Assembly: GCA_042088875.1 (NCBI GenBank)
Contig: JBELLF010000009.1
Span: 1 to 26,521, forward strand
DNA length: 26,521 bases
From: Marisimplicoccus framensis_A
GTDB lineage: Bacteria; Bacteroidota; Bacteroidia; Flavobacteriales; Flavobacteriaceae
Reading direction: 5' to 3'
Shown here: one piece after another, positions 1-7,952 of the stretch
Position numbering within the stretch: the first letter of the stretch is position 1
How the letters are laid out: each line of letters starts with the position of its first letter
Translations under genes and position numbers: made by a program
Notes under the pieces: generated by a model
The model's input: only the letters and a program-made list of their open reading frames with translations
Database searches by the model: none
Told to the model about the DNA's origin: nothing

Positions 1-1417
1 AAAATCTATTGATTAAAGGACGAAATTCATCCCATAGTGAATTTGAAATTTTTCTCGGTAAATAACCAATTTTTTTCCACTCTTCTTGAATTGATTTTAT
101 TCTACTAGAATTTTCAGCAATCTTGTTATCTTCAATAATTTTTTTCACTTCAGTTATAAGAGCTTTCTTCATTTCTATAGTATTCTTTAGCTCTTTTTTC
201 TGATTTTTATAAAAATTATTTTTGAGAGTATTAAATTCTTTTGTTACTAATCTAAATTCATTCCAACATTTTTTATTTTTATTTCTTTGAAGATTTTTAA
301 TACTTTGGAATTCATTTTTTAGTTTATCAAATTCACTAATTTTATTTTGCCAATCTGAATGAGAACCGGGTACAGACTTAATTAAATCTCTCATCTTATC
401 AATAACAAGTCCTTTCTTTTTATAATTTTCTTGTTGAATATTTGAGATATCCTTTTGAAAACTTTGTCTTTTAAAATGTATTTTTTGAGAAGCTATTTGA
501 AACCTTTTCCATAAATCATCACTATATTCTTTAGATACAGGACCGAGTTCATTTTTCCAAAGTCTATGAAGATCATTTAAATCTCTTGATGCTTTTACAA
601 GATCATCTGATTTATCAAGCTCTTCAGCTCTTTCAATAATTTTGACTTTTTCCTCGTAGTTATTTTTAAAGTCTAATTCTCTTAGATCCCTATTTAAATG
701 AAGGAAGTCATAGAATTTATTTACGTGATGTCTATAGTTTTCCCAAATATTATTTCTTTCAGTAAATGGAACTTTTCCTGTATTATGCCATTCTTCTTTT
801 AGTATTCTAAATTTAGAGTATAATTTATTTGGATTTTCATCTACTACAATAAGATTTTTAATCTTTTCAATTAGTTCTTGCCTTTTCTTTAGATTTTCTT
901 TTTGGTTTGAACTTAGATCTTTGAAATATTTTTTCTTATTATATGAATATGTTTTTAATGTTTGAAAAAATGAGGATTTAGATTTTTTGAAATCATCTGT
1001 GTCTGACTCAGATGATTTTATAATGGTATTAATTTTTGATCTTAATTCTTCTATATCTTTTCTTTTGTTAAACCAATCATTAGATCCAATAATTTCAACA
1101 AAAGATGATACTAGATCATTTAAATCAGATTTTTTTGATTTAGCTTTTGAATCTTTAACTTTTGCTTTTTTTTCTGATTTTATAGAGGAGATCTCTTGAT
1201 TTCCATATAGTTTTAACCATTCTTTATATGCCTTAGTCCTTTTATCTTTAGGCGCTTCGGGAATTTCATTGGACTCTGAACCTATTTGACCATATTTTTT
1301 CACCCATTCTTTATATGCCTTAGTCCTTTTATCTTTAGGCATTTCAGGAACTATTTTATTAACTAGATTTTCAGAATCCGATGAAGACTTTTTTGATATT
1401 GAATCTGAGTCTTTCAT
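1..1417 (-). CDS. DUF349 domain-containing protein (partial, C-terminus outside window)
   Basis: This gene starts at an ATG at 1415-1417 and stays open to the window edge, giving 472 codons without a stop, so the C-terminus is missing. The residues after about 130 are lysine/glutamate-rich and carry at least four repeats with the DUF349 pattern, a Trp near the start of a helix followed by W-x-x-F or similar (for example LKEEWHNTGKVP, LHRLWKNELGP, IQEEWKKIGYLP). The DUF349 family is abundant in Bacteroidota and has no firmly established biochemical role. The first 130 residues are low complexity and contain a 17-residue motif twice (PKDKRTKAYKEW...YG at residues 27-43 and 56-72). It lies 42 bases downstream of aroE on the same strand and may be cotranscribed. 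The family call is secure; the function is unknown. Confidence 0.85.
   Translation of the reverse strand, partial: MKDSDSISKKSSSDSENLVNKIVPEMPKDKRTKAYKEWVKKYGQIGSESNEIPEAPKDKRTKAYKEWLKLYGNQEISSIKSEKKAKVKDSKAKSKKSDLNDLVSSFVEIIGSNDWFNKRKDIEELRSKINTIIKSSESDTDDFKKSKSSFFQTLKTYSYNKKKYFKDLSSNQKENLKKRQELIEKIKNLIVVDENPNKLYSKFRILKEEWHNTGKVPFTERNNIWENYRHHVNKFYDFLHLNRDLRELDFKNNYEEKVKIIERAEELDKSDDLVKASRDLNDLHRLWKNELGPVSKEYSDDLWKRFQIASQKIHFKRQSFQKDISNIQQENYKKKGLVIDKMRDLIKSVPGSHSDWQNKISEFDKLKNEFQSIKNLQRNKNKKCWNEFRLVTKEFNTLKNNFYKNQKKELKNTIEMKKALITEVKKIIEDNKIAENSSRIKSIQEEWKKIGYLPRKISNSLWDEFRPLINRF
1217..1340 (-). repeat. Imperfect tandem repeat, 87-bp period, inside the DUF349 gene
   Basis: Bases 1217-1253 and 1304-1340 are identical over 37 bases and offset by 87 bases (29 codons), so the reading frame is kept. 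Each copy encodes PKDKRTKAYKEW plus a diverged tail ending in YG. The identity at the DNA level, including third positions, points to a recent in-frame duplication or to gene conversion. Confidence 0.85.
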
Positions 1418-1459
1418 TTTTAGCTATTAAACAATAAAAGTAACAAAAAAAATATAATT

Positions 1460-2209
1460 CTATTTTATTGATTTTTGCCAAAGGTCCCATGACTCATCAG
1501 CTTGCAATTTTAACATTTGATATCCATTTATTGTTTTACATCCAATTTTTTTACCTTTTTTCATAAATAGAGTTTCTTCAGGATTATATACTAAGTCAAA
1601 AAATATACTTTTATCATTTATAAAATTATACGGTAAATTAGGTGAAGAATCAACATTAGGAAAAGTGCCAAGAGGAGTGCAGTTAACAATTAGAACAGTA
1701 CTGCTTAGTATATCTTTGTTAATTTCATTGTACGATAAATAATTCTTTTTTTTGTGTCTAGAAACAATTCTATAAGAAAGATTATTTTTTTTACAGAAAT
1801 ATTCTACTGTCTTGGATGCACCTCCTGTTCCAAGAATAAGTACCCTATCAAAATTATCTATATTATTTATTTCTAAAGTTTTTTTAAAACCTATAATATC
1901 AGTGTTATATCCAATTTTTTTTTGATTTTCAAAGCATATTGTATTTACCGCTCCAATTTCATTTGCTAAATTATCAAGTCCATCAAGATAATTAATGATA
2001 TCTTGCTTATAAGGTATAGTCACATTTAGTCCAAAAAGATTTTTTTGATCAAAAACAGTTTCTACGTTATATATAGTTTTAATATCAAAGTTTATGTACT
2101 CGCAATTTGATAGAATTTCACTAGAATTAAATTTATGAGTAAAGTAGCTTCTTGAAAAGGAATAATCAATATTCCTGCCTATTAAACCAAATCTTTTTAT
2201 CTCTTTCAA
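1460..2209 (-). CDS. aroE: Shikimate dehydrogenase (AroE)
   Basis: AroE reduces 3-dehydroshikimate to shikimate with NADPH in the cytosolic shikimate pathway for aromatic amino acids. The 249-residue length is normal for the family, slightly short. Visible signatures are FGLIGRNIDYSFS at residues 7-19 (the two substrate-binding serines, S17 and S19), NVTIPYK with catalytic Lys68, GAVNT with Asn89, YNTD with catalytic Asp104, the nucleotide-binding loop GTGGASKT at 127-134, and the C-terminal NGYQMLKLQA motif. The start is TTG at 2207-2209, overlapping the TGA stop of the upstream DUF368 gene (TTGA). No ATG lies nearby, and the family N-terminus begins right here, so the TTG start is well supported. 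It is probably translationally coupled to the upstream gene. Confidence 0.95.
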   Translation of the reverse strand: MKEIKRFGLIGRNIDYSFSRSYFTHKFNSSEILSNCEYINFDIKTIYNVETVFDQKNLFGLNVTIPYKQDIINYLDGLDNLANEIGAVNTICFENQKKIGYNTDIIGFKKTLEINNIDNFDRVLILGTGGASKTVEYFCKKNNLSYRIVSRHKKKNYLSYNEINKDILSSTVLIVNCTPLGTFPNVDSSPNLPYNFINDKSIFFDLVYNPEETLFMKKGKKIGCKTINGYQMLKLQADESWDLWQKSIK

Positions 2210-3144
2210 TGTTTGTTTGCAAATCTTTCTAATAAAACTACAAACAAAATACCAATAAAAATATAAAATAGTGTTAGCCAGGTTTCTGCTAATAAAAAAT
2301 TAGGAAAAAATAATGAAATTTTTCCGTCTAAGGCTTCTATTTTCCATGGCCATACTCCTCTAAGGGATCCTGCAATAAATCCAACAATAATTGATATTGT
2401 AATTGATTTAAATCTATTTAAAAGGGTACTTAAGATATTTGATAGAAAAATTAAACCGCAAATTGATCCTAGTGTAAAAAATAAAATAACTTTTAATAGA
2501 TAGATCCTGCCAGCATCATAAATAAAATCAAAGTTAAATGATAATATATCAGTTAAAGTAAAGTATAATGCATTTACTGAGTCAACCATTATGAGAGTAT
2601 AATTTCCCATTAGCAAGAGAAGATATGATCCTGAAAGACCTGGTAAAATCATTCCTGATATTGCAATCATTCCTGAAATGAAAATTATAAGATTTGAATC
2701 TGTTACATCAAAATTTTCAACAAAACTAATTATTAGACCTATTGATAGTCCAATTAAAATACCAATAAATTTTTTAATATTTAACCTTTCTAGTTGATAA
2801 TAAATTACATAGAATGAACCAACAATCATTCCAAAAAATAGTCCAAATACATATAGCTCATATTCTTGTATTAATCTATCTAATATAAGTGAAACACTAA
2901 AAAAACTTGCAATAACACCTGAAAAAACAATTGTTAGAAATCTACCGTTGATTTCTTCATAAAAATCTTTAAATCCCTTTTTATACAAGATTTTAAAAGA
3001 CTTAAAATTTATTTTTTTAATAGAATTTATAAGATCTTCATAAATTCCTGTAATAAAAGCTACAGTACCACCAGATACTCCGGGAATTTTATTTACTGCA
3101 CCCATAGCAAGTCCTTTTATAAAAAGAAATATATATTTTTTCAT
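2206..3144 (-). CDS. DUF368 family membrane protein (PopT-type undecaprenyl-phosphate translocase)
   Basis: This is a 312-residue polytopic inner-membrane protein. The N-terminal GLAMGAVNKIPGVSGGTVAF and the mid-protein ILPGLSGSYLLL motif are the two repeated PG-x-SG loops typical of DUF368, consistent with an internal two-fold repeat. Members of this family have been described as PopT, which recycles undecaprenyl phosphate across the membrane for cell-wall and surface-glycan synthesis; assigning that role here is by homology only. About eight or nine hydrophobic segments can be read. It starts at ATG 3142-3144, 21 bases after the TPR gene, and its stop overlaps the TTG start of aroE. The family call is strong; the transport role is inferred. 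Confidence 0.88.
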   Translation of the reverse strand: MKKYIFLFIKGLAMGAVNKIPGVSGGTVAFITGIYEDLINSIKKINFKSFKILYKKGFKDFYEEINGRFLTIVFSGVIASFFSVSLILDRLIQEYELYVFGLFFGMIVGSFYVIYYQLERLNIKKFIGILIGLSIGLIISFVENFDVTDSNLIIFISGMIAISGMILPGLSGSYLLLLMGNYTLIMVDSVNALYFTLTDILSFNFDFIYDAGRIYLLKVILFFTLGSICGLIFLSNILSTLLNRFKSITISIIVGFIAGSLRGVWPWKIEALDGKISLFFPNFLLAETWLTLFYIFIGILFVVLLERFANKH

Positions 3145-3165
3145 AATAAATTAATATATGAAAAA

Positions 3166-4521
3166 TCAGACAAGTAGTATCTTATTATCTTTAAATTCAG
3201 GAAAAGATTTTCTAAGTTCAGTAGGAATTTTAGAGGATTTACTTCCATTTTGATAGAAATATATTGCTTCGTTTAATTTCCCGTCTTTTAAAAGGCACCC
3301 ACTAATTGTAAAATCAAGAAAAGATTTTTTTGGAAAATATTTCTTTGCTTTTAAACTTAGTTTCAACAATTCAGACCAATCTTCAATTTCTAAAACACAT
3401 TTTAATAAACTCTTCCAAATTTGCCAAGACTGGTTTTCCTGAATATCAATGATTTCTTTATAATATCTAATAGCCTCAATTTTATTTCCAACAGATATAT
3501 TTATTAGTGCATTAAGCTTTAATATTTTTATACTATTATGATTGTTGTCTAAAGCTTTTTTAGCTAGATATTTTGATTGTCTTATATTATTTTTCTTTAG
3601 ATAGAATTTGATTAAATAAATCCATGCCTTCTCATTACCGGATTCTTCCCTTAATGCTTTTTTAATAAATTCAATAAATAATTTTTTATTATTCAATTTT
3701 TTATAGCATTTTGATATTCTAAAGAAAATAAACGAACTAGGTTCACTTAATTGGATTGATATTTTATAATTTTCAAGTGCTTCATTATATTTCTTTACTT
3801 TTTCAAGAATTTTAGCTTTTTCAATATATGCAGATAAAAATTGATCATCAGATATAATAGCAAAGTCAAATGCTGAAATAGCTTCTTTTAATCTCCCTTT
3901 CTTTTTATATATTTTTCCAAGCTGATACCATGCAATTTTTGAATATGGTCTTTTTTCAAGAACATCACTAAGTTCACTTATTGCTTCATCTATTAATCCT
4001 AAATTTTCATAACAAAAAATCAAATTATAAAGGGATTGATAATCTTCTTCATCAAAATCTAAGCACTTTTTGAAAAAAGGTATTGCAGATTCAAAATCTT
4101 CAATCAATAAAAATTCCATGGCAATCATATTCCAGATATCAATCTTATCATCAATAAATGAAAGAGCGTTTTTAAGAATTTCAATTGCTTCTTCACTAAG
4201 ATTATTTTTTGAATAAATTGTAGCTTTTTGAAGATAAACCTCTCTATTTTCAGGTTCTATCTTTTGAACAAAGTTTAAAATTTCATTCGCGGCATCATAT
4301 TTTGAGTTAAAAATTAATAACTCGGAGTTAAGTAACATTAGATCTACATTATTGGGATGTTGATTTAGACCCATTTTTACAGCTTGATCAGCTAACTTAT
4401 AGTTAGCTTGATCAATATAGTGATGAGAAATATTTATGAAGTCGTTTGAATCAAAGTAAAAAACACTATTTGTTTTTAACATTTCTTCAAACTTAATAAT
4501 AGAACTACTCTGATTACTCAA
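3166..4521 (-). CDS. Tetratricopeptide repeat protein
   Basis: This 451-residue soluble protein is built almost entirely of TPR helix pairs, roughly ten repeats, for example YNEALENYKISIQL, LKEAISAFDFAII and IDEAISELSDVLEKRP. It has no signal peptide or membrane segment, so a cytoplasmic scaffold or adaptor is expected; the partner cannot be deduced. The longest ORF starts at TTG 4519-4521. An ATG at residue 14 (4482) is the alternative, but I favour TTG because the stretch IIKFEEMLKTN, which spans that ATG, resembles the N-terminus I recall for flavobacterial homologues. It precedes the DUF368 and aroE genes on the same strand with a 21-base gap, so the three may form one transcript. Confidence 0.85.
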   Translation of the reverse strand: MSNQSSSIIKFEEMLKTNSVFYFDSNDFINISHHYIDQANYKLADQAVKMGLNQHPNNVDLMLLNSELLIFNSKYDAANEILNFVQKIEPENREVYLQKATIYSKNNLSEEAIEILKNALSFIDDKIDIWNMIAMEFLLIEDFESAIPFFKKCLDFDEEDYQSLYNLIFCYENLGLIDEAISELSDVLEKRPYSKIAWYQLGKIYKKKGRLKEAISAFDFAIISDDQFLSAYIEKAKILEKVKKYNEALENYKISIQLSEPSSFIFFRISKCYKKLNNKKLFIEFIKKALREESGNEKAWIYLIKFYLKKNNIRQSKYLAKKALDNNHNSIKILKLNALINISVGNKIEAIRYYKEIIDIQENQSWQIWKSLLKCVLEIEDWSELLKLSLKAKKYFPKKSFLDFTISGCLLKDGKLNEAIYFYQNGSKSSKIPTELRKSFPEFKDNKILLV

Positions 4522-4524
4522 GTA

Positions 4525-4600
4525 AATTATTTTGTTCTAAAGTACACAACTACTTAAGTCATATTTTAATGAATGCTAATTTATTTTCAACAAAATAATT
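4525..4600. repeat. 12-bp perfect inverted repeat in the intergenic region
   Basis: AATTATTTTGTT at 4525-4536 is the exact reverse complement of AACAAAATAATT at 4589-4600, separated by 52 bases. It occupies most of the 90-base gap between the end of ostA and the start of the TPR gene. The same gap holds the 8-base palindrome ACTTAAGT. The repeat could be paired regulator sites or part of a transcript end. The central spacer is too long for a simple intrinsic terminator. Confidence 0.6.
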
Positions 4601-4611
4601 AACAAGCTAGA

Positions 4612-6216
4612 TTAATCTATTTCAACAATTTCAAGTTCTTTGTCACTCTCACTGAATAAATCAGATATTTTATTTGGCATTTCATTTTCTCTCCAAATAA
4701 ATCCAGGCAGTTTCATTTCATTAGTAAGAATTTTATTTTCAGACAATACATTACCATCAGGTGTTCTATAAAATGATACTTCAGAAATTTCATTCTCTAA
4801 AAATTTGATTAAAATTGAGCTTGCTAAAGTTTTGTTTAAGCCAATTAATTCATCATCATCTGAATACATATAATAAAGTAAAGTACTATTCTTAACAACG
4901 TAAACGTTATTTAATTTTCCATCTGAAAAAAATCCATCTAATTTTTCTCCTTTTATTTGATTAAACCGATTACTATACAAAGAGTCTTTTTGACTCATAA
5001 ATACATTACCTGTAATAATTAAAGAATCTAATTCTTCCGTATTTACATTTGATTTTAAAAATATTTGATCGCCTGTTATTTGATTCCCCCCAAACCAAAT
5101 AATTGGATTAAGTTTATTTTTCTCTTCATCAGTTAATGTCTTAAGGAATCTTGAACTTTTAGGTTTTTTTAATAATTTAATTAATCCAGTTTCTTGGTTA
5201 AAATGTATTGAGTCAGATAAACCCCTAACATCTGATTTAAGAAATCTTACATCATAATAACCTTTTAAAATCTTTTTTTCGTTATCACCTGTAATTGTAA
5301 TTGTATCAGAGTGAATATAAAGTGAATCATTTTTAATTATATTAACTGCTAATGCATTTTTAGTAATAATAGCAGAGTCTTTATCTCTAAAAATCTCTCC
5401 ATAATGACCTGTAATTATTGATTTATTTATAGTATCATTGATTTTAATATTATATGAGGCGGATGCATATGATTTTTCATTTTCAAAAAATATACTATCT
5501 CCATTAATAATTTTTCCGTCATAATTAATCGTAGCATCTTCTCTAAAATATCCTTTTTGAAGATTAGTATCATAGAATCCATTTCTACAAAGTATTTTAT
5601 AATCAGTACCAGTTATCAGAGTTTTATCGTTAAAGAAAGCTAAATTACTTTCAGTGAAATATTCTAACTCCTCAGAATTTACATTATATTCTGGATTATC
5701 AATTGTTACATTAGACTTAAAAATATATTTCTTAGGTCCCATATAATAAGTCCCTGAATTACTTTCCAGAAAATTATCATTATCAACTATCTTACCTTTA
5801 GAATTATAAAATGCAATATTCTTTTGCCTATCAAGATATAGAGTATCAGTTTCCAACATCATATCTGGTCTTGTGAGTTTAACGTTTCCGTATGCAATTG
5901 CTTTTTTTGTCTTTCCATCATATTCAAGAAAATCTGATGTCAATAATAATGAATCTCCTTGGTTAAAATTTACTTCCCCATTTGCTTTAAATGAATTTTC
6001 ATTAAAATAATAGTATGAAACATCTGACTCTATCCTAGCTCCATCATGAAATAAAATAACTCTGATATCTTTATCCCTTTGAAGGATATTTGCATCAGGA
6101 TATTCTATAGAGTTTCGAATTGACTTACCAGCTTGAATAATTTCAATAGTTCTTTGTTCTTGGCTAAATAATGAGGCAGAAACAAAAAAATAAATCAGAA
6201 TTATATTTAGTCTCAT
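4612..6216 (-). CDS. OstA-like protein (LptA/LptD N-terminal type, LPS transport)
   Basis: This is a 534-residue exported protein. Residues 1-18 form a signal peptide (LNIILIYFFVSASLFS, then QEQ). The rest is a run of short beta-strand repeats such as SYYYFNENSFKANGEVNF and LEYDGKTKKAIAYGNVKL, the beta-jellyroll pattern of the OstA/LptA superfamily. In Bacteroidota these long OstA-like proteins are thought to act in periplasmic LPS transport. Here that is an inference from fold, with no outer-membrane beta-barrel domain of LptD visible. Its ATG (6214-6216) overlaps the TAA stop of purA as TAATG, so it is the last gene of the spoT-fur-purA-ostA operon. A G6 run lies in its coding strand at 5086-5091. 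Confidence 0.88.
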   Translation of the reverse strand: MRLNIILIYFFVSASLFSQEQRTIEIIQAGKSIRNSIEYPDANILQRDKDIRVILFHDGARIESDVSYYYFNENSFKANGEVNFNQGDSLLLTSDFLEYDGKTKKAIAYGNVKLTRPDMMLETDTLYLDRQKNIAFYNSKGKIVDNDNFLESNSGTYYMGPKKYIFKSNVTIDNPEYNVNSEELEYFTESNLAFFNDKTLITGTDYKILCRNGFYDTNLQKGYFREDATINYDGKIINGDSIFFENEKSYASASYNIKINDTINKSIITGHYGEIFRDKDSAIITKNALAVNIIKNDSLYIHSDTITITGDNEKKILKGYYDVRFLKSDVRGLSDSIHFNQETGLIKLLKKPKSSRFLKTLTDEEKNKLNPIIWFGGNQITGDQIFLKSNVNTEELDSLIITGNVFMSQKDSLYSNRFNQIKGEKLDGFFSDGKLNNVYVVKNSTLLYYMYSDDDELIGLNKTLASSILIKFLENEISEVSFYRTPDGNVLSENKILTNEMKLPGFIWRENEMPNKISDLFSESDKELEIVEID

Positions 6217-7490
6217 TAATCTCTATAAATAGTTTCAGTTCGGTCTGGTCCAACTGAGATTAAGTTAATAGGAACTTTTACATAGGATTCAATAAAACTA
6301 ATATATTCTTTAAGTTCTTTAGGAAGTTCAGATTCATTTTTCATTTGAGTAATATCTTGATCCCATCCATCGAATTCTATATATTGTGGAATAACTTTTT
6401 TAGATTCTATATCGTATGGGAAGTATTTAATCTCTTGATTATTAATTAAGTATGATGTACAAACTTTTAATTTACCAATCGAACTTAATACATCTGATTT
6501 CATAATGTTTAATTCGGTAACCCCATTAATTTGAATTGAATATTTTAACGCAACAAGATCCAACCACCCACATCTACGATCTCTACCAGTTGTTGCTCCA
6601 TACTCATGTCCAACCTCTCTAATCCTCTCTCCAGTTGAATCAAATAATTCAGTAGGAAATGGTCCAGATCCAACTCTGGTAGAATATGCTTTAAATATTC
6701 CAATAATATTTTTAATCTTATTTGGTGGTATACCTAGACCAGAACAAGCACCAGCTGCAGTTGTATTAGAAGAAGTTACATATGGATATGTTCCAAAGTC
6801 TATATCTAATAATGAGCCTTGGGCGCCTTCAGCTAATATTTTTTTTCCTTGTTCAAGAGAGTAATTAAGATAGGATTCACTTTCAATAAGATTGAAAGAC
6901 TTTAAACATTCAATACCCTTAAAAAAATCTTTCTCCAACTTATCTAAGCTTATTTCAACAGATTGATTAAAATTTGAAATAATTTTAAGATGCTTTTCTT
7001 TAAGGCTATCATATTTAAATTGCCATGAATCATCAATAATATCACCAACTCTTATACCATTTCTTCCTGTTTTATCCATATAAGTAGGTCCTATTCCTTT
7101 AAGTGTAGAACCAATCTTTTTTTTTCCTTTTGATGCTTCAGAAGTTGCATCTATAATTTTGTGAGTAGGTAATATTATATGAGCTCTTTTAGATATAAAC
7201 AAATTTTTTTTTAAATCAATTTTATATTTATTAAGACCTTCGATTTCTTTAAGGAAAATTCCTGGATCTATAACAACTCCATTTCCAATAATATTAATAG
7301 AATCTTTGTTAAAGATACCTGATGGAATTGTATGGAGGACATGTTTGTTTCCATCAAATTCTATAGTGTGTCCAGCATTGGGTCCACCTTGGAATCTAGC
7401 AATAATATCATAATTAGAAGTTATAGCATCAACTATTTTTCCTTTACCTTCATCTCCCCATTGAAGACCCAGCAATAGATCTAAAGACAT
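6216..7490 (-). CDS. purA: Adenylosuccinate synthase
   Basis: PurA condenses IMP and aspartate with GTP to give adenylosuccinate, the first committed step to AMP. The 424-residue length matches the family. Signatures are GLQWGDEGKGKIVD at 8-21 (catalytic Asp13 and the GTP loop), NAGHT with catalytic His41, IGPTYMDKTGRNGIRVGD, STRVGSGPFPTEL, and GATTGRDRRCGWLDL (IMP and aspartate binding). It begins at ATG 7488-7490, seven bases after the stop of the Fur-family gene, and shares one base with ostA. Its place downstream of the (p)ppGpp enzyme is noteworthy because PurA is a known target of (p)ppGpp inhibition in other bacteria. Confidence 0.97.
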   Translation of the reverse strand: MSLDLLLGLQWGDEGKGKIVDAITSNYDIIARFQGGPNAGHTIEFDGNKHVLHTIPSGIFNKDSINIIGNGVVIDPGIFLKEIEGLNKYKIDLKKNLFISKRAHIILPTHKIIDATSEASKGKKKIGSTLKGIGPTYMDKTGRNGIRVGDIIDDSWQFKYDSLKEKHLKIISNFNQSVEISLDKLEKDFFKGIECLKSFNLIESESYLNYSLEQGKKILAEGAQGSLLDIDFGTYPYVTSSNTTAAGACSGLGIPPNKIKNIIGIFKAYSTRVGSGPFPTELFDSTGERIREVGHEYGATTGRDRRCGWLDLVALKYSIQINGVTELNIMKSDVLSSIGKLKVCTSYLINNQEIKYFPYDIESKKVIPQYIEFDGWDQDITQMKNESELPKELKEYISFIESYVKVPINLISVGPDRTETIYRD

Positions 7491-7497
7491 ATATTAA

Positions 7498-7947
7498 CTA
7501 TTTTTTCTTTTTACTTGTGGCGTATAAATATAGTGAATGATCCTTAATATCAACATTAAATATTTCTTCAATATTATTTTTAATTGATTGAATTCTTGGA
7601 TCACAGAATTCTTTAACTTCTCCAGTATCAGTAATTATTAAATGATCGTGCTGATTATTAAAATAACATTTCTCATACTGAGAGTGTGTTTCACCAAATT
7701 GATGTTTTCTTACTAGACCACTTTCAAGTAAAAGCTCAATTGTATTGTATAAAGTTGCTCTACTAACTCTATATTTTTTTTTATTCATTTTTTCGTAAAG
7801 TGAGTCAATATCAAAATGGGTATCTATTGAATAAATTTCATTAAGAATACTATATCTCTCTGGAGTTTTTCGATGATTATGTTTAGTTAAAAATTTTGTA
7901 AAAACATCAGTAACCTCGTTATTATTCTTTTTTTTATTAAAAATCAT
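7498..7947 (-). CDS. Fur family transcriptional regulator
   Basis: This 149-residue DNA-binding repressor has a winged helix at about residues 20-85 (RKTPERYSILNEIY, then SRATLYNTIELLLESGLV) followed by the dimerisation and metal domain. Metal-ligand candidates are His44, Glu86, His88, the QHDH segment (His100, Asp101, His102) and His137. The usual structural-zinc CxxC pair after HDH is absent: the sequence reads IITDTGEVKEF, and only single cysteines occur at 94 and 115. Without a lineage comparison it cannot be assigned as Fur, PerR or Zur. It starts at ATG 7945-7947, five bases after spoT, so it sits in the middle of the spoT-purA operon and may control it. Confidence 0.9.
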   Translation of the reverse strand: MIFNKKKNNNEVTDVFTKFLTKHNHRKTPERYSILNEIYSIDTHFDIDSLYEKMNKKKYRVSRATLYNTIELLLESGLVRKHQFGETHSQYEKCYFNNQHDHLIITDTGEVKEFCDPRIQSIKNNIEEIFNVDIKDHSLYLYATSKKKK

Positions 7948-7952
7948 AATTA

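Noticed and set aside
987..1199. Plus-strand open frame of 70 codons
   Set aside because: It is antisense to the DUF349 gene, with serine/phenylalanine-rich translation expected from the complement of a lysine-rich gene.
4488..4495. TAAGTTTG on the minus strand just before an internal ATG of the TPR gene, looking like a -7 promoter box
   Set aside because: It encodes the KFEE segment that appears to belong to the family N-terminus, so the box is probably a chance match inside the coding region.
5086..5091. G6 run in ostA as a second phase-variation candidate
   Set aside because: Six bases in two glycine codons in the middle of the gene is too short to argue for slippage.
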